Shown here: positions 8,857 through 18,056 of the stretch, in pieces
How positions within the stretch are numbered: position 1 is the stretch's first letter
Layout: the number at the start of each line of letters is the position of its first letter
NCBI GenBank assembly: GCA_003427395.1
Contig: BFEA01000847.1
Location: 466,736 to 489,862, forward strand
Source of the DNA: Chara braunii
Taxonomy: Eukaryota; Streptophyta; Charophyceae; Charales; Characeae
DNA: 23,127 nucleotides
Reading direction: 5' to 3'
Translations under genes and position numbers: made by a program
The notes under the pieces: model-generated
Databases searched by the model: none
What the model saw: the letters and a program-made list of their open reading frames with translations, nothing else
What the model was told of the DNA's origin: nothing

Positions 8857-10023
8857 CGGACTAGGGTCCCCGCGATTCTCTGTTCCGACTCGAGTCGGGG
8901 TCTCTTCCTTTCTCTTATTACTACTTCGTAACTTCTCCACTGTCGCCTTCAGAACTTCTATCTGCTTCACCATATCCTCCTCTCGTCTTTCAGACCTCCT
9001 AACCTCTATCTCTTCCTTCGGCTTCCACCGGTTATCTTTAATGTTGGACCACTTGGAAGAAGTCCCCCATTCTCCGTCGTTCCTTTTCCAATCTCCTCTT
9101 CCTCCTTTCTTCCAATCGCTATCGCCTCTGATCGACTCTCCCCTCCTAGGTGAGTCTGTGCCGACATCTCTTCCTTCAATTCGGGGTCTTCTATCCTCAT
9201 ACCAAGGTCTTCCTCCCCCATTGTCCGCAGTTACTTCCTTCCCTAGTTTGTCGAGGATCCTTGCGAGGTGTGCTTTAACGCTTTGTCCCTCTGTATCGTG
9301 GACAAAAAGTTTGACTTAACTGAACACCACCCTGGACGGAAGATCCCTCATGATCTTATCACGTTTCTCTCGGGATAAGAACCCTAAAAATATCCTGCAT
9401 CGCTCTATCTCCCCCATAAACCCTCCTACCAGGGGATTAGACGCCTTCTCGTATCTCCTCGCAAAAGCCACTAGACTCTCGTCTTCTTGCTTCTTCATCC
9501 TTTTTAAGTCGTCTATTGAGTAAGAGGTATCGTCACATGCGAAGACTCTGGCAACTCTCTCCCTGAATGTCAACCATCGTCAATTATCTAGGATAGCGTC
9601 CCTCACTTCACGGTCTATCTTTGGGGCCGTATGGTGGAGGAAGTTCACTATCATATTTTGATCACTCCATTCTGCTCGCATTCCTAACACATCCCAATCA
9701 TCTAGGAATTTTGTGACATTCTTCCCTGTAAAGATTGTCTGAATCCCAACCAGCCCGAGATATTGTAACGTTGGGGCTCCTAGAAAGGGAGACACATAAG
9801 TGTCTGGCGCATACGCCATGAAATGAGGGTCCCTCCTGTAAGGCTCACTCGCCACCTCTCTATGAGGTTCTCTTACCCCAGGATCCACAAACCTTGCCAT
9901 CTTTGTCCTGCTCAAAGCTTTTTTCCTCCAGCCTTCGCTCCTAGAGCTCCTTCCCTCCAGCTCCTTGACACGAGTATCTAGTTCTCTTAAGATCCTCCTT
10001 ATTCTCTCCGCGTCGTTGTCCAC
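8856..10023 (-). pseudogene. Gag capsid region (retrotransposon gag)
   Basis: One frame runs from 10023 to about 8856 with in-frame stops TGA at 9580 and TAA at 9316. The N-terminus (VDNDAERIRRIL) is charged and helical and looks coiled-coil forming. The middle (FTGKNVTKFLDDWD, then WLTFRERV, FARRYEKA, FLGFLSREKRDKI) has the pattern of the retrotransposon gag capsid domain, which assembles the virus-like particle. The rest is Arg/Lys/Glu-rich up to the zinc knuckle in the next frame. A TGA sits immediately before the GTG at 10023 and the first in-frame ATG is at 9898-9900, so the true start is unclear. The TAA at 9316 fits a Gln codon changed by one transition. Confidence 0.85.
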
Positions 10024-10147
10024 GTCGCCTCATTTTTCTGTCTGGACTATTCGTTCTTGATTCCTGTGTTTTCACTTCACCCCCTTATCGAGGTTAGATA
10101 AGCTTCTTCTCCGTCCATCCTTCCTAACTAATCCTTGAACACCCTGT

Positions 10148-10985
10148 CTAGCTTTCGGCCACACTCCTTAAAACAGCTAGGATCCTTTCAGTAGATTCGT
10201 CCAACAATTCCAGCAACTCTTCGAAGTCAGTGTCTTATCCTTCCGCCCTGATTACCAAAGCAGTGGTCAACAGAGCCTTCGTATAACGCGAGTTAGCTTC
10301 CAAGGTTCTTAGGAAAACTACGTCAGTCACGTCGTTGAAAAACTCTTCAGGCTTGCGAACGTCCTCCCTTAGTCTAGTTCTTGCCTCCACTATAGTCTCT
10401 CTCCACTCCCTGAAAAGTCGCTCTCCTCCAAATTGCGTCGTACAGATCTCAATCTTTGCCAATCGGAGTTCGTCCGCCGCCTTCTAGATAGAACAAATCC
10501 TAGCTTCTTTAATTGCTTTTCTAGTCGCCTCAGCTTCTTCCTCCTGACTCAGCCTTTCGTATTGTATCACTTCAACCCTAGCTCGCACAAGGGACCCTTC
10601 AATTTTTGCTCCCCCGACTAGCTGATACTTTTTGGTCTCGCCTCCGGTATAAGTCATTCCTTCTCTCTTCGTTTTCTCTACGGATCTCTCTCATCCTCCT
10701 TGCTAGAAACTCCTCCCTCCAGTTTATTATCTTTTCACTTTCCTCCTTATAGATTAAGGTCAACTCTTCAACCTTCCGTTCGAGCGCCCGTAATTCTTGC
10801 ACGTTCTTAGAGTCGTTGTTCTCCTTATACCCGTCAACTAACTGTATTATCTTATCGTTTATCGGGTCCGAGTATGTTTCTATTAACGAGTTAACCTTCT
10901 CGTCACTTCCTCTCACACGCAGGATTTTGCTTCTTGGACTGTCTCGTCCTTCTCCACTTCGTACCTCAGCCATCTTTGAGACCAA
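10148..10985 (-). pseudogene. Pre-gag region, last part: charged coiled-coil protein
   Basis: Function not recognised. The first piece (10985-10599) is rich in Glu, Arg, Lys and Leu (KNVQELRALERKVEELTLIY) and is very likely coiled coil. After a frame change near 10610 the coding continues (VIQYERLSQEEEAEATRKAI), with a TAG near 10490 and a TAA at 10235, to a TAG at 10148. It lies directly upstream of gag and downstream of the repeated modules. Predicted helical, with no signal peptide or membrane segment. It could serve as an assembly or spacer part of a pre-gag polyprotein, but that is inference. Confidence 0.6.
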
Positions 10986-11188
10986 ACCATCACATCGTAG
11001 GTTATCCTTCTCTCTACTCTCACTAGCTCCAGAATCGTAGGTCTCTCCCTCTCAATTGCCCTTTGGGCAAGTTGTCTACAACCCTGTTCGTCTAGAAACC
11101 TGGTTGACCGAATTTTGATGACTGATATCACTCTTCCAGCGAATGATACTCGATTCACCTTTTCCTCTTCAGTTACTGCTTCAGGCAT
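10913..11188 (-). pseudogene. Pre-gag 'M' module, third copy
   Basis: About 90 codons, from ATG at 11188 to a stop at 10913. The ATG overlaps the TGA of the preceding module (ATGCCTGA, 11188-11181). It resembles the segment at 12819-12544: both have a short strand-like (F/V)xGR(V/M)(I/V)xV stretch, then a Glu/Arg-rich helix (QRAIERERPTILELV versus QPYLDRMRESTLRVV) and an I(S/T)Y motif. The similarity was judged by eye and is moderate. No known domain recognised. The frame shifts near 10950 into the coiled-coil part. Confidence 0.5.
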
Positions 11189-11630
11189 CGTTAAGTTCGT
11201 CTTGCGCCTTCTTAACCTTCCAAACGAGGTCTATTACGGCTGACCATTCATTGTCAGCGAGCGTAAGCCCTTCAATTGACGGCGACGGTATTCCGATAAA
11301 AGGCCTAACGTAGGTACTCCAGGAGAGGTTCGCCCTTAGTCGTTGGAGTCTTCTCTTCTCGTTATGCACTATGTTCGACGCCCGTTGCCAACAGCGCCCT
11401 TTTTCGTCTTCTTTAAACCTATGTTGCGGCACCTATATCCCAACGTCATACCGATTAAGCTCGATAAAGTAGTAAGTGAGAACATACATACCATCTAACC
11501 CCCACCCTTGACTCTTTAGACCTTCATATCTCACGATCTCATAGGGGATCACTGCTCTCTTCGGTATAGAGTTAAGAGAACGGACCAACTTCCTCAACTT
11601 TCCCTCATCTAGTCCCCTACACCTCCTCAT
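11181..11630 (-). pseudogene. Pre-gag 'R' module, third copy
   Basis: About 150 codons in one frame with a TAG at 11433. Seen motifs: VIPYEIVRYE, MYVLTYYF, RYDVGI then VPQHRF, KGRCWQRA, NEKRRLQRLR, LSWSTY, and FIGIPSPSI. The same motifs occur in the same order at 12537-12016 and more weakly at 13235-12816. The stop sits exactly where the second copy has Tyr (GIYLP). Function unknown. The composition of alternating hydrophobic and charged segments suggests a folded alpha/beta domain. It belongs to the element's extra coding region. Confidence 0.65.
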
Positions 11631-11639
11631 CCTTGGTCA

Positions 11640-12038
11640 CCTCCCCTAGCTTGGCTTCTAATCCTGCTCTTGGTCTTGGAAGCACTCTCTCTCTTGGTCT
11701 CCCTTGCACTAATCCTTCACAGCCCTCACGACTCCAATCAATCTTCCACTGTCATCTCTTATCTCGTGCTCTCCTTCCACTCCGAAGAGGCCTGTGTCAA
11801 GGTAGAGTTCCCCTTCTTGATCTCGTAGGCAAGAGGTTCCTCTTTTAATCTCTATCAACCCTGTTTCATCAGATCGAACTCTCCTACAGATCGACGTGCC
11901 TAGAGTACGCAAGCCTTCCTGGGTCCATTCCGTCAAAAGTCTAAGCAGCTCTTGGGACCTCCACCTATCACGGTCGCGCTGTCTTAGTTCACTTGATATA
12001 TCCGCCCCAGGCTGGCTATCCTCGTTCCCTCTGGCCAT
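11640..12038 (-). pseudogene. Pre-gag 'M' position, second spacer segment
   Basis: From 12038 to a stop at 11709 there are about 109 codons. The frame overlaps the end of the preceding R module by 23 bp. It is Arg/Asp/Glu-rich at the start (RQRDRDRWRSQELLRLL), then ends with a strand-like GRLIGVVRAV that resembles the GR-containing stretches of the other two M segments. Between 11709 and 11640 coding continues in another frame (GRPRERVLPRPRAGLEAKLG), so an indel is likely near 11720. Family not recognised. Confidence 0.5.
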
Positions 12039-12537
12039 TCGGGTTATGGTGCCGGTTTATGAAATCAACTATTAGACCTCGACCGATCCCTATCAATGCT
12101 TCGTAAGGAATTCGCGGCCTAGGCAAGTCTTCAAATATCTTGATTTCGGTACTCCAAGCGACTTCTTTCCTTAAGGAAATGAGCCTATCCTTCTCGTCCT
12201 CCACCACTTCTCTCGCTCTTTGCCAGCAACGTCCATACACTAAATCCTCTGACCTCTCCGTTGGTAAGTAAATGCCTACGTCTCTTACCTCAGTCCCCAA
12301 GAAGCGCGCGGTCATAACATAGAGGCGGCTTAGTTCCCATGCGCTGTCGATCATCTCATAGGCTTCCACATCATACGGAAACTCCTCCCTTCTTCCTAGG
12401 ATACTCAAGGATGCACACACCGCATCAAACTTCTCCTGCGGCGGTCGGTTCCCAGCGATGACCTTGTTCTCCCACTCCTCAAGTTCCTCTGCAGACTTTT
12501 TATGCCTTACTCGTTCATGGCCCAGCATTCTTGCCAC
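12016..12537 (-). pseudogene. Pre-gag 'R' module, second copy (best preserved)
   Basis: A 173-codon frame from 12537 to a TAG at 12016. Seen motifs: EEFPYDVEAYE, LYVMTARFL, RDVGIYLPTERS, YGRCWQRAREVV, EDEKDRLISLR, VAWSTE, and FEDLPRPRIP. It aligns by eye to the copy at 11630-11181 along about 90 residues without large gaps, identical at GRCWQRA and WST. The N-terminal 40 residues are charged and helical. It lies between two M segments. No known family recognised; no signal peptide, membrane segment or classical catalytic signature is evident. Confidence 0.65.
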
Positions 12538-12543
12538 GCCCGC

Positions 12544-12819
12544 CTAACACAACCGGACTCGCTCCCTGACCGGACGATAGTATCTCCTCCCGGAGGTCCC
12601 TAGTCTTTCCACCTTCAGTAGATAACTGATCTCGGTTTGGTTGGTAACTACCCTCAAAGTCGACTCCCTCATGCGATCCAGATAAGGTTGTATGAGTTCT
12701 CGCTCTTCAAACCCAAAGAGATCTATATTAGGAATTCGGAGGGTCCCGTCAACCTTTACCATTCTCCCTTCTACTATGACCCCTAAGGAGAACTGTTCCC
12801 TAAGACCCGGCATTCTCAC
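12544..12819 (-). pseudogene. Pre-gag 'M' module, first copy
   Basis: A 91-codon frame ends with a TAG at 12544, and the next R module continues in the same frame after this stop. Motifs: GVIVEGRMVKV, LRIPNIDLFGFEERELIQ, RESTLRVVTNQTEISYLL. These match in order with 11188-10913. The stop of the preceding R module (TGA 12816-12818) lies a few bases before the first ATG here, so the frame change could be an indel or a stop-start junction. Function unknown. Confidence 0.55.
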
Positions 12820-15050
12820 TGACCCCAGCTCCTTGCTCTGAGTGTCATATTAAATACAGGCTCCCAGTTCCTACCGTCAGTGAAACTGTCGGGTAGACTA
12901 GGTTCGGGAATACCGTAAAACAACACGGGGTTCACGTCACTAAACACCTCTTTCCCCTTCTTCTCTAACTCCCTCCTTTCCTTACTGATTATGTCTTTAA
13001 TCCAGTTCTTAAGCGACTCGCGATCCGTCCCTCTCTCCCTTAGCAGCGGCACGTACGGGCGGATGTCGTATCCTCCCGTGTCGAGATGCTTTATTACCAA
13101 GACATAAGCTTTCCCCAGAGCATGACTTTCTTCTAGAGATATACAGCTCTCTATTTTATAAGGGAAGGCCCCTCCACTAGTAAAGGGGACTAAGGCGTCC
13201 AGGACAGTCGTAACCCTAGGGCAGTAACCAGCCATTTTCCATCTTCTATCGTCTTCTCGTTCCTAACTTGCACGTCCTTCGACATAGAGTTCCCTACCAT
13301 GCTCACTCTAGGCCCCCAACCGTGGCCATTGCACTTCCCACATTTCCTCTTCGTCGACGAATAACGGTTCCTCGGGCCAGTCTTCCTGCTGATGCTCCTC
13401 TTCCTCGTCCTCGTCTCAGTTCCCGACTCGCCTACAATACGAGCGCAACTCGAAGAACCCCAGGAGAGACGCCTCCCTAACCGATGGGTCGAACCCCCTC
13501 CCACTAAACAGCTCGGCCAACCCTGCTAGATGACGAGGTGGCTCCCGTATACCCCTCTCGAAGGTAGCCCAGAATTCAGCCGGTTGGTCCTGGTCAGGTG
13601 CTCGCCTCAAGCTCCTAGGTGAAGCTGCTCTAATCAGCTCAACTAGTTTTAGACCTTCGTTGCCAAACCGGGGCCCCTCCTTCCAAAGAGTGTAATAGGC
13701 GTGGTGTTCGTCACCACTGTGTAGGAGGTCCTGGATTTCTAGAAAACTTAGGTGTACCTGGACCAACCGGTCAAGCCCTCCAAGATACTCCTCCAAGACA
13801 AATAGTGGAATGGGGAGCCTCAATGCCTTCTTCGAGTGTGGTAAAAATCCTCCCCAGGCTAGACGGAGGGACACCGTGACTGATCTAAACGCCCCTCTTA
13901 AGCGGAGTTCCTCCTCCCGGTATCTCTCCACCACCTCCTGAAGTACGTCTATAGCGGGAGTTTCGTCCTCCCACGTATACTGATCAAGACTAGGTATTAC
14001 CCCAAGGTTCTTATCGCGCGTGCCTTGCTCCACCGCCCTACGAATGATTTCCGAGAGTTTCGATGTTTGGTAGTAGAGGAAACCCTTAACCGCCAAGTCT
14101 ACCAACCCCTGAACCACTCTCCCTCGTTTATCCCTATCGAAAGCCACAAGCGGCACCACCAACAACCAAACGCCCGGCCGCAACAGTATTGACCTCCAGG
14201 ACCTATCCACTCTGCCGACCCCTGCCACCAAAGTCGATCTACCTGGTAATGTAAACTCTACCCAATCTTCCTCCATGAATTTCGGCTCTCTGTACCCGAA
14301 CTGTCCCAATTCTACCGGGTGCTCGACCCTACAGTGAGACATCTAGGCATCGTCCGCCCTTCCATTCAGTATCCGGACCCTATCTACCTCTCCACTTATC
14401 TCGGCCTCTCGTAGCTCCTCCCGGATGCGGAACACAATATGGCATAGCTCTCCACGAGTGGGAATTGGCCTGTCCAAGCAATAAGTAAGAAGCCACGCAA
14501 GTTCGACAGTAGACGTCCCCAGTCGGACCGCTCTCTGTACTACCGTAAAAAGTCTCTGATGCACCACTTTGGTACCGAAAATCAGCCACGTCAAAAACCT
14601 AGAGACGGTCTCCGACCTCACAGAGGTTGCTCTAGGAAGCTCTCAATCATATACAAACTTCACAGTGTAGACTGCAACGATATCTACTCCACTCCGCTGA
14701 GTGAACTCTCTAAAGATTCGGGCACCAAACCTCCGACCTAACGCTGCTAAACAGAGGAGGGTTGGATAATGCCTGGCAGTATCTATCACGAGACACTCCC
14801 ACTCTCTCCTCGACAAGTACAGCCTCACGCTCACATCCGCTCGTAAGGGCGCTGCCTCCCTGTCTCTCCTGACACAGACCCTAGTTTCGGCCTCTATCCT
14901 CACCCACAGGAAAACACTGTCTCGTACTATTAATCCCTCCTCTCTGGTAGGTCTGTATTTGCTCTTCCCTTCCAGCGGCAAGCTAATCACGTCGCAAGAG
15001 CCTCTCTCCCCGACCAAGGATATTTGAGAAGCCGACTCGATATATACCAT
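12816..15050 (-). pseudogene. Pre-gag long frame with R module, first copy, and possible older copy
   Basis: One frame holds from 15050 to 12816 (about 745 codons) with in-frame stops TGA 14643, TAG 14343, TGA 13416 and two TAG between 13330 and 13230. The last 140 codons (13235-12816) are R-module-like: FPYKIE, AYVLVIKHL, GYDIRPYVPL, KERRELEKK, FYGIPEPSLP. Around 14153-13880 a weaker copy may exist: LVVPLVAF, FLYYQ, LGVIP, VVERYREEELRLR. An acidic stretch (DEDEEEEHQQEDWPEE) lies just after the 13416 stop. The N-terminal part (15050-14640) is beta-rich looking and unrecognised. Preservation of a single frame over 2.2 kb argues it was one protein or polyprotein ahead of gag. Confidence 0.6.
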
Positions 15051-16103
15051 TCCTAATCAAGAAACCAAGCGGAACCCTCAATAAATCTCTCCATGTGTGA
15101 CTCTCGGACTGTTGAGCTCATAGACCCCACGACAGGCCCCCTCTGATCCTTCCTATAGCCCTCCAAGACGTCAACAAGCCTAGGAGAGAACCGCCCTCTG
15201 GCGTATCTCCCCCTACCCTCGTGTCAAGGAAGAGGTCAAATGAGTGTACCATCATCGCTGGCCTACCTCTCTTACCGCGACCTGAGCACGAGCCGGCCAA
15301 CTCATGTGCTCGAGGGTGGACCTAAGTCACACGCGGATAAGAAGGCGGTATCTCACTCGTGCATCCTCACTCCTATCCATGCCTCTACTCGTTCCCACCT
15401 CAGGCATGGTCTCTCTCCGACACGTGCAGTGTATCAATCCCCCCAACTATCCATCATAATCCACTAGCCTGTCTAATCCCGTTCCCACTCCTTGCAATCC
15501 GGGGTGCTTTTCCCCTCCCCTTCAGACCCTTCAAGTTCTTCCCTTGCTTACAATTTTCTCTCTAGGAATTGATATCAGGGTGGACTGACAAATGGGGTGG
15601 GAAAATCAGAAGGACCCTCTCAATCACAAGGAAATAGCAGAAAGGAAATGCAAGACGAAATCACGAATTGCAAAAATCACAATCTCACCGGATCGATCGC
15701 AAGCTGACAAAGTGTCGCATCGCCCAGTATCTCGTCGTCTGCTGACCACTGGTAGGTTGATCGCTCGTAGCATGTACTGGTCTTCGTCGCAGTCTCGTCC
15801 TCTCACGTACCCGCGGTTACAGGCGGACCGAAGTCCCGAGAGGCAGCCTTCCCCGGCAACGACGCCACTGTCGACCGGTAGAAGGGCTCTGCCGGCCTCC
15901 AACACAAACCCTATGTCTCGCGCCGTGTTTGTCACCCACGGGCCACGGGAGGGTTAGTTGGGGCTCCTGTAACCTGCGCAAGCCACGTCAGTACACATCC
16001 AAGACAAAGTGTTGCACAGACTGACTCGAAGCCATGTGATACAAGTCTCAGAGAGTAGGCAGGAAAAAGAACAATATCAGAGTCTCCATTCAGTCAAGTA
16101 TAA
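15051..16103 (-). other. Leader between 5' LTR and pre-gag region
   Basis: About 1.05 kb with no convincing coding on the element strand. A + strand open frame (15592-15957) has no recognisable domain. A primer-binding site is expected next to the LTR end at 16104. The first TGG on the element strand (TGGAGACTCTGAT) starts about 15 bases inside, which is farther than usual, and I could not match it to a known tRNA 3' end. The packaging signal is presumably here but not identifiable by eye. Confidence 0.5.
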
Positions 16104-16197
16104 TGGGGTGCTCTGCACAGTTCCCGATCTCAAGTGAAGTCCCCCTGTCTATGTGCGTGGGGTCTGTTTGAGTGCCTACGGAACGCGTGGATAACCN
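16102..16197. other. Exact 95-bp duplication followed by one N (assembly join)
   Basis: Bases 16102-16196 are identical to 16198-16292 and to 1-95. The two adjacent copies are separated by a single N at 16197. The duplicated unit is the LTR edge plus two bases. A fixed-length overlap left unmerged between two contigs at a repeat boundary, spaced by one N, explains this. It should not be annotated as a biological tandem repeat. Confidence 0.9.
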
Positions 16198-16482
16198 AAT
16201 GGGGTGCTCTGCACAGTTCCCGATCTCAAGTGAAGTCCCCCTGTCTATGTGCGTGGGGTCTGTTTGAGTGCCTACGGAACGCGTGGATAACCTCCGCCTG
16301 ACTCTCCCCCTCACGAGGGTTCGCCGATACCTCGCACGTCTGTCCCACAGGATGGTGCTCGAACTTTCTGTGCCAAATGTCTCCTCCCTCGCCCATCAAG
16401 GCCATAGCTCAAGCTCGGTCGAGACCATGCCTTGCAGGGAACCCGATCCGATAAGACAACGCTCCCGAGGCCCGTTTGTGGA

Positions 16483-16897
16483 AGTACCTTTTCAAAGGCC
16501 CGGTTCGAAATTGTGCCCTTCTGGCATCCTCGAGCCTCAAGATGACCGGCCAGCGCCTCCAGACCGTCGTAAACCCCTCGAAATTCCCTGGTCACGAAGT
16601 ACCCCTTCGAAAGCCCGGTTCGGACTCGTGCCTCTTCGGTCCCAACGAGGCTCGGATAGGCCTGCCTGGATCACTAGACTGTCGTAGGAATGTCAAAGGG
16701 CTCAAAAGTCAAAGTACCCCTTCGAAAGCCCGGTTCAGACTCGTGTCCCTTCGAGGCTAACAAAGCTCGGTTAGGCCCGCCTGGGTCATTAGACTGCCGA
16801 AGGAATGTCAAAGGGGATCAAAAGCCAAAGTACCCGTTCGAAAGCCCACTTCGTGGTCGTATCTCTTCGCAAACATACCCCTTGAAAAGCCCACTTC
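16483..16897. repeat. 115-bp tandem repeat in right LTR
   Basis: Counterpart of 286-700 at an offset of 16197, with the AGTACC landmark at 16483 and the same unit order. It confirms that the array predates insertion and was copied with the LTR. Confidence 0.82.
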
Positions 16898-17106
16898 GGA
16901 TTGTGCCTCTTCGCGAACGTACCTTTCGGTTTTGCCTTCCCGCAAGCGTCCCCTTTGGTCGTGCTTTTTCGCGAACGTACCCCTTTGGGCATCCCATATC
17001 ATAAAAGTAGCCCTTGGTTATGCCTTTTCGCGAAAGTACCTCTTGGTCGTGCCCTTTCGCGAAAGTACCCCTTGGTCGTGCCTTTCTGTGAAAGTACCCC
17101 TCCGGA
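16857..17106. repeat. 29-30-bp minisatellite in right LTR
   Basis: Counterpart of 660-909. CGCGAA-type landmarks keep the same spacing (for example at 16912), with the same number of units and scattered substitutions. Confidence 0.85.
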
Positions 17107-17364
17107 AAGCCTGCTTCTCCAAGTACCCGCTCGGTTATAGAGTCCGCTCGGTAAAAAGCTTACTTGTTTAAGTGTCCGTTCCGTAAAATACCCCCCTCGG
17201 TAGAACGCCCTTCCAGTAGAACGCCCTCCGTTTGGAATAGTACCAGTTCAGTTCGCGTCCCTTTGCGAGGCCCCGTTCGGTAAACGAGTCCGCCCAGTAA
17301 AAGAATCCGCCCGGTAAATGGCGGTTCGGTAAGTGCCCGCCCGGTAATGTTTCTTTTTGCAAAG

Positions 17365-17471
17365 TGCCCCCCTCGAGATGCCAAATCTGTAAAGTACCCC
17401 CTCAATGTGCCCTTTTCGCAAAGTGTCCCCCTCGGAGTGCCAAATCCGTAAAGTACCCCCTCAATGTGCCA
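17365..17471. repeat. 59-bp tandem duplication in right LTR
   Basis: Counterpart of 1146-1257, at an offset of about 16214 because about 17 extra bases lie near 17290 (CGCCCAGTAAAAGAATC) that the left LTR lacks. Confidence 0.82.
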
Positions 17472-17781
17472 GGTAGGACGCGCTCGGGAGCGCCCAGTTC
17501 TCATGTACTCGAAAAGGAGGGGGCTCTCAATGCGTCTGTTTACTGATGTTCAGGCAACGTCTCTCCTAGGCCCGATTCACTGGTACCCAGTCTGCAGCTC
17601 GCGGCTCGTTCCCCCGATAACTCAACCGTGCGTCAAAAGGCGGCGTTTTGATGAGTGGCAATCGTAATCTACTGCAGCGGGGCGCCATACGCGTACGAGC
17701 TTGCGTGTCCGCTGCCCTTATCCGTGTGAAGACCGCCCGTGTGCGGCGTTCCTACGCCCGAGCCCGCGAGCGCTCGCTGGT

Positions 17782-17820
17782 GGGGACTGAAAATCCTTGT
17801 GTCAGTGGTTCGAATCCACT
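17782..17820 (+). other. tRNA-Phe-like 3' half in right LTR
   Basis: Anticodon-arm-like stem GGGGA (17782-17786) pairs with TCCTT (17794-17798) through three Watson-Crick and two G-T pairs. The seven-base loop CTGAAAA places GAA at the anticodon (17789-17791). The variable loop is GTGTC. The T arm is perfect: AGTGG, loop TTCGAAT, CCACT (17804-17820). GGACTGAAAATCC followed by GTGTC is typical of plastid and bacterial-type tRNA-Phe. No D arm or acceptor partner is found upstream, so it is a 3' half and antisense to the element. Confidence 0.65.
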
Positions 17821-18056
17821 ACTCAGTGTCCCCGCATTCAGCACGAGTGCGTACGGATGCGTGCAGGTTCCCCGTTGCCTCGTTCTCTGCACAAGCTCGA
17901 TCTGACGCGCTAGCGGAACTCTACCCCGCAGTCTCCCCGCGCAGCTCTCCAACATTACCCCGATCTGATGCGCGGGCGCGCGCTAACGCGCGCGGTTCTC
18001 TTCTGCTGTTTCACGTTGTTCCGTGCAGGTGCCCGTGTGTGCGTCGATGCCCAGGG

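Noticed and set aside
4116-10023. Alternative genetic code or stop recoding to explain the many in-frame stops
   Set aside because: TAG replaces both Trp and Gln, TGA replaces Trp and Arg, and one TAA and one TAG fall on Tyr positions, while TGG, CAG and TAT are used normally. No single recoding rule fits. Frameshifts are also present, so decay is simpler.
15592-15957. A + strand 121-codon frame in the leader as a gene
   Set aside because: There is no domain and the composition is low in information. It lies inside the element's leader and is opposite to its transcription.
16102-16292. Biological tandem duplication of the LTR end
   Set aside because: Exact identity, a single N spacer, and a start base identical to the window edge point to an assembly overlap.
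17782-17820. A functional tRNA-Phe gene
   Set aside because: No D arm and no complementary 5' acceptor strand are present, and the left LTR copy has lost T-stem pairing.
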